Positions 38,511-41,245 of a stretch of 41,245 nucleotides of DNA are shown in pieces; within the stretch, counting starts at the first letter, position 1, and each line of letters starts with the position of its first letter. Under the pieces are notes generated by a model. The model did no database searches. It was not told the origin of the DNA and saw only the letters and a list, made by a program, of their open reading frames with translations. This stretch comes from a virus: positions 1 through 41,245 of the IMG/VR virus record IMGVR_UViG_3300022745_000072; one strand, written 5' to 3'. The position numbers and the translations under genes were made by a program.

Positions 38511-39098
38511 ATGTACTCAGTAATGATTATCAACGGCGAAATTCTGGTAAACGATGGCACCGACGAACACGATAGCAAGGTGATTTCGATCAGTGGGCAA
38601 ACTGCAACCTTGCGCAATAAAGGCAACGGTTACGAATGGACTGAAAATATTTCAGTGCTCGAAGAAAAACTTGAATCGTATGACACTGAATGGGAAGATG
38701 TCGTCGTCAGCTTGGGCGGTGAAATTTCCGATGAATATGCAGAAGTTCAGGAATCACTGGATGCAGTCGTGACGACCGTTGAGGCTTCCGAGGAATACGG
38801 CATCAACGAAGATACCATGCGCAAAATTGCCCAGAATGCTACTTATGCACGTAAAAGCGGAGCCACTCACCTCATTCACCGCAAGTCGCTGGAAACGTAC
38901 CTGCTCTCTTCCGATTGCGAAGTGTACGAATATCAAGACGCGTGGGCAGTTCGCACCCCAGCACATCGCCTGACTGGATTGACCAAAGCACAAGCGTGGC
39001 TGATTGCGTTCCAGTATGGGCGCTCAGATACCCGCTACCAAGCCGCAATCAAGGCCGCGAACGTGCCTCAAACGCCCGATGTCGATATGGGTAACTAA
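38511..39098 (+). CDS. Excisionase/directionality-factor candidate with HTH (195 aa)
   Basis: The ATG at 38511 is chosen because it lies behind the promoter and an AAGGA site; the longer frame begins in the promoter. The N-terminal 100 residues are acidic and beta-rich (YSVMIINGEILVNDGTDEHD; WEDVVVSLGGEI). Residues about 105-145 (YGINEDTMRKIAQNATYARK, GATHLIHRKSLETYL) match the MerR/excisionase-type helix-turn-helix. Next to int and the attP-like site, it may be the recombination directionality factor or a regulator. It ends at a strong terminator. Confidence 0.6.
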   Translation: MYSVMIINGEILVNDGTDEHDSKVISISGQTATLRNKGNGYEWTENISVLEEKLESYDTEWEDVVVSLGGEISDEYAEVQESLDAVVTTVEASEEYGINEDTMRKIAQNATYARKSGATHLIHRKSLETYLLSSDCEVYEYQDAWAVRTPAHRLTGLTKAQAWLIAFQYGRSDTRYQAAIKAANVPQTPDVDMGN

Positions 39099-39115
39099 GC
39101 ACCCCGCCTACAAAC

Positions 39116-39146
39116 AAAAAGAGCCACCCGATTGAGTGGCTCTTTT
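39116..39146. terminator. Bidirectional intrinsic terminator
   Basis: AAAAGAGCCAC (39117-39127) and GTGGCTCTTTT (39136-39146) form an 11-bp stem with an eight-base loop and T-tracts in both directions. It separates the convergent integration region and the lysis end of the late operon, and ends both. Confidence 0.92.
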
Positions 39147-39159
39147 CATTTATGTATTC

Positions 39160-39513
39160 CTATCCCTGCGCGGCTGTGCTCACCGGCGGAACAGGACTGG
39201 CGACTGCACCCCCGCTGGTTGCGCTCGTTGGCGCGGGTGTCTGTTGTACGGATGCAATCAGTTCGCTAAGTAAATCAACCAAAGCCGCTTGCGGCGTGTC
39301 GGGCTTACCCTTCCATGCGGCTGCCGTCTGTTCGATGCTATATCCACCGATCACCACCAGCGCCACCGTGGATAGGATCGAGCCAAACTGATCGGCATGG
39401 GATGCCACAACGGGCACTTGCAAGCCGACGATGTAGACGATCAGGGTGATGAGTGCCACCCAGAATCGCTTCGAGTTGAGCAAACCGCCGAGAAATGTAT
39501 CGAGTTTCATCAT
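39160..39513 (-). CDS. Holin-like membrane protein (117 aa)
   Basis: Two membrane segments (about 18-37, FWVALITLIVYIVGLQVPVV; about 44-62, GSILSTVALVVIGGYSIE) and a polar Pro/Ser/Thr C-terminus. Topology, size and neighbouring endolysin fit a class II holin. GAAGGG lies before tandem ATGs at 39513 and 39510; such dual starts can give holin/antiholin pairs, though here they differ by only Met. Last gene before the bidirectional terminator. Confidence 0.75.
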   Translation of the reverse strand: MMKLDTFLGGLLNSKRFWVALITLIVYIVGLQVPVVASHADQFGSILSTVALVVIGGYSIEQTAAAWKGKPDTPQAALVDLLSELIASVQQTPAPTSATSGGAVASPVPPVSTAAQG

Positions 39514-39555
39514 GTTTCCCTTCTGATAGCTTTTGATAGACTTTCTTAAAGCCGA

Positions 39556-40029
39556 TTAGGCTAGAGTGAAGCCAGTGTTGGATTGGACGTTCCATTGTCC
39601 GTTGCGCGCCACCAAAATTAATTGGTTGTTGGCTGCAGCTGAGGCTGTGGCCGTGCCGCTCGACCCTTTGCGGTTAAAGCCAGTCGTGGCAGTGATCACG
39701 TGCGCGAACGCTGTTTCGCTGAACACAAAAATCACTTTGCCATCGTCGGTGCCTGCCGTGGGAGCGGCCAGCGTGATGGCGGCTGCCGATGCCTTGGTGA
39801 TCGTGACGCATCCGGAGAGCAAGGTGATCGCCCCGTCACCGCTCAACACCTGCTGAGTGAGGGCCACGCCCGAAGCGTTGCCCGTCACGTTGCCGACGAC
39901 GGAGCCGGTCAAAATCCCGGTGACGTTTCCGGTTACGTTGCCGACTACGTTCCCCGTGAGTGGACCCGTGATAGCGCCTGAGCTGGTCAGCGCGCTTACA
40001 ACTACGGTATCTGGAATAGTGGTGGTCAT
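39556..40029 (-). CDS. Fibre-like protein with TGNV repeats (157 aa)
   Basis: The start at 40029 (MTTTIPDTVVV) has AGGGAAAAC upstream; the longer frame is a shadow. Residues 21-54 hold repeated GNVTG/GNVVG units. The C-terminal 90 residues are closely similar to those of the head-region protein at 9104 (VFSETAFAH, GFNRKGSSGTATASAAANN, FTLA end). It lies between lysin and holin, so a tail fibre, lysin-associated or decoration role is possible. Confidence 0.7.
   Translation of the reverse strand: MTTTIPDTVVVSALTSSGAITGPLTGNVVGNVTGNVTGILTGSVVGNVTGNASGVALTQQVLSGDGAITLLSGCVTITKASAAAITLAAPTAGTDDGKVIFVFSETAFAHVITATTGFNRKGSSGTATASAAANNQLILVARNGQWNVQSNTGFTLA
39868..39969 (-). repeat. Glycine/asparagine-rich repeats (GNVTG units)
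   Basis: About six near-repeats of a five- to six-residue unit (TGPL, TGNVVGNVTGNVTGIL, TGSVVGNVTGNASG). Such repeats in tail proteins usually form a beta-helical or triple-stranded spacer. The DNA repeat makes this segment prone to length change. Confidence 0.75.
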
Positions 40030-40048
40030 GTTTTCCCTATCTTTTTCG

Positions 40049-41245
40049 CTAATACAGTGAACGAGTATCGAATTGCGCCCATTGCGGATCGTCCGTTCCA
40101 TAGGTGAACAGCGTGCCGCCTTTGAGCCTTGGTTCAAGCTGATATTGGCTATTGAGCCATGCCAATTGCCGCCGATAGAATTCGGTGGCGTTGATGCCGG
40201 ATAAGAAGCCCGCTTTCGACCACGCATCGACGCACGACAGCCAACCGCGTGTCTTTTGCCCGCCGAGGTAAAAGACGCCATTGCCCGGTTGAACGAGGTC
40301 ATCTAGCCCCGTTTCAGTGATTACCAGCTGGCAACGGTAGAAGCCAAGCGATTCAATATCGCGCAGGTCTCGCCGCCACCGCATGGCCGTCCATGCTTCC
40401 TGACTGGTGCCCGATGGATAGAGGTCGCCATGCCAAGCGCCTGCGCTGTCCACATACGAGCCGCCATAGTTATTCGACAGGATGCTTTGAGCGTAGCCAT
40501 GGATGCCGATCAGGTGATCGCCTTCTTCGCACGCTTTCAGCATATCGACTGCATTTCGCCATGTGCTGATGTCGGTGGAACCAGTCTGAATGTTCAGCAC
40601 ACAGGCACGTCGACCGATTGCGGCCATTGCTCGTGCTCTGGCAGCTTCGAATGCTAGATACTCCGAAGGTGCACCGACTTCATTATCTGATTCATGGTAA
40701 GCAAAAGGTAGCGTGGTAAAGTCGGACTGACGCTCATAAACGTATTGATTGACCGCGTTCCCCACGTTTTGCTTGGCTAGGTTCAGCCAGTAGCCATCCG
40801 GCTTGTAGCGGCGAAAGATGATCGCGGCATCGGGCAAAGCGGCATGAGTGCGCTGGGCCAATCCTACGTTATCGACGATCTTATACACTGCCGCGCCCAC
40901 GCTGATCGCTTTTTGGATGTCGGCTTCGCTGAGGCTGCCCATCATATGCAAACCTAGCTTTTGCGTAATGGTGGGTGGTACTGTGGCAGCTGCGCTCAGG
41001 TACTTTTCCACCACCCAACCTTTGATATTGTAGGCAATCTCGACGGCTGCCCAGACATAAGTGGTGCCGTTCATCGTGGCTTGTACCAATGGCGTATCGA
41101 GTACCAAGAGCTTCGATCCCGGTGCAATCACTTTCACGAATAGCCCGCCAGGTGATGAACGCAAGTTCAGTGCGCCCGTGGTATAGGCTTGCCCTATATT
41201 TACGGTACGCGGAATCAGGACAGGTACAAAACGCTGCAGCTCGGC
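40049..41245 (-). CDS. Endolysin: SH3-like domain + glycoside hydrolase, 5' end outside window
   Basis: The frame stays open to the right edge, so the N-terminus is missing and internal start calls near 41164 are not the true start. Visible order: TTGALNLRSSPGG and WVVEKYLS (SH3b-type wall-binding), then a roughly 280-residue TIM-barrel-like domain from KLGLHMMGS. Candidate catalytic acids are in YHESDNE and ITETGLDD. Followed by a fibre-like gene and the holin. Specific cleavage is unknown. Confidence 0.72.
   Translation of the reverse strand, partial: AELQRFVPVLIPRTVNIGQAYTTGALNLRSSPGGLFVKVIAPGSKLLVLDTPLVQATMNGTTYVWAAVEIAYNIKGWVVEKYLSAAATVPPTITQKLGLHMMGSLSEADIQKAISVGAAVYKIVDNVGLAQRTHAALPDAAIIFRRYKPDGYWLNLAKQNVGNAVNQYVYERQSDFTTLPFAYHESDNEVGAPSEYLAFEAARARAMAAIGRRACVLNIQTGSTDISTWRNAVDMLKACEEGDHLIGIHGYAQSILSNNYGGSYVDSAGAWHGDLYPSGTSQEAWTAMRWRRDLRDIESLGFYRCQLVITETGLDDLVQPGNGVFYLGGQKTRGWLSCVDAWSKAGFLSGINATEFYRRQLAWLNSQYQLEPRLKGGTLFTYGTDDPQWAQFDTRSLY

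Noticed and set aside
1-41245. Direct joining of base 41245 to base 1 as a closed circle
   Set aside because: Joining the edges puts the left fragment and the lysin in different frames and yields an implausible sequence, so bases or genes are missing between the ends even if the genome is circular.

Overview
The window is almost wall-to-wall phage DNA and looks like a nearly complete temperate tailed phage with a long non-contractile (siphovirus-type) tail. Evidence includes terminase, portal, HK97-type capsid, scaffold, head-tail connectors, tail tube, tail-assembly chaperones with a -1 frameshift site, tape measure, tail hub, holin and endolysin, a replication block, a repressor with divergent promoters and a large serine integrase. 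No rRNA, tRNA or host metabolic gene is visible. Host phylum cannot be read safely. Ribosome-binding sites are strong GGAG/GAGG type, and a serine integrase is commonest in Gram-positive-type hosts, but that is only suggestive.

Layout, in the direction of transcription (most genes are on the minus strand). The immunity/integration region (35.6-39.1 kb) is the only plus-strand block apart from one HNH gene: XRE repressor, membrane-anchored cargo protein, serine integrase, an attP-like palindrome, and a candidate excision/directionality gene behind a consensus promoter with twin operators. A perfect TTGACA-N16-TATAAT promoter at 35715-35688, buried in a perfect palindrome, fires leftward into an early operon of small, mostly zinc-ribbon or coiled-coil genes (35.6-31.1 kb). 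This runs on into the replication genes: a 1211-residue primase-helicase, an SF2 helicase, and a family A DNA polymerase fused to a DUF4326 domain (31.1-22.8 kb). Next come a DUF559 nuclease, a split beta-type DNA methyltransferase with a run of nine cysteines, and another string of small genes (22.5-18.1 kb).

The late region begins near 18.03 kb with a -10 box and a long hairpin over the first start codon. It runs leftward: membrane protein, membrane-anchored coiled coil, HTH-alphaCTD regulator, small and large terminase, portal, head morphogenesis, scaffold, capsid, connectors, tail tube, chaperones, tape measure and tail tip genes to base 1. Lysin, fibre-like protein and holin at the right end (41.2-39.16 kb) have the same orientation and end at a bidirectional terminator (39116-39146). 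The late operon therefore probably passes across the window ends, as in a circular or permuted genome.

The genes are tightly packed and mostly coupled by ATGA, TGATG or TAATG overlaps, which I used to choose many start codons. Because the integrase and attP-like site sit in the middle with phage genes on both sides, this DNA is probably not an integrated prophage cut at att sites.

The most unusual points are: a plus-strand HNH gene with a pseudoknot-capable leader inserted in the capsid operon; the polymerase-DUF4326 fusion; a phage protein carrying an RNA polymerase alpha-CTD-like domain; the hairpin over the late-operon start; a convergent mini-gene antisense to the repressor; an integrase lacking the conserved catalytic arginine; and the split methyltransferase. 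No gene-free stretch exceeds 300 bases; the longest is 21970-22109.
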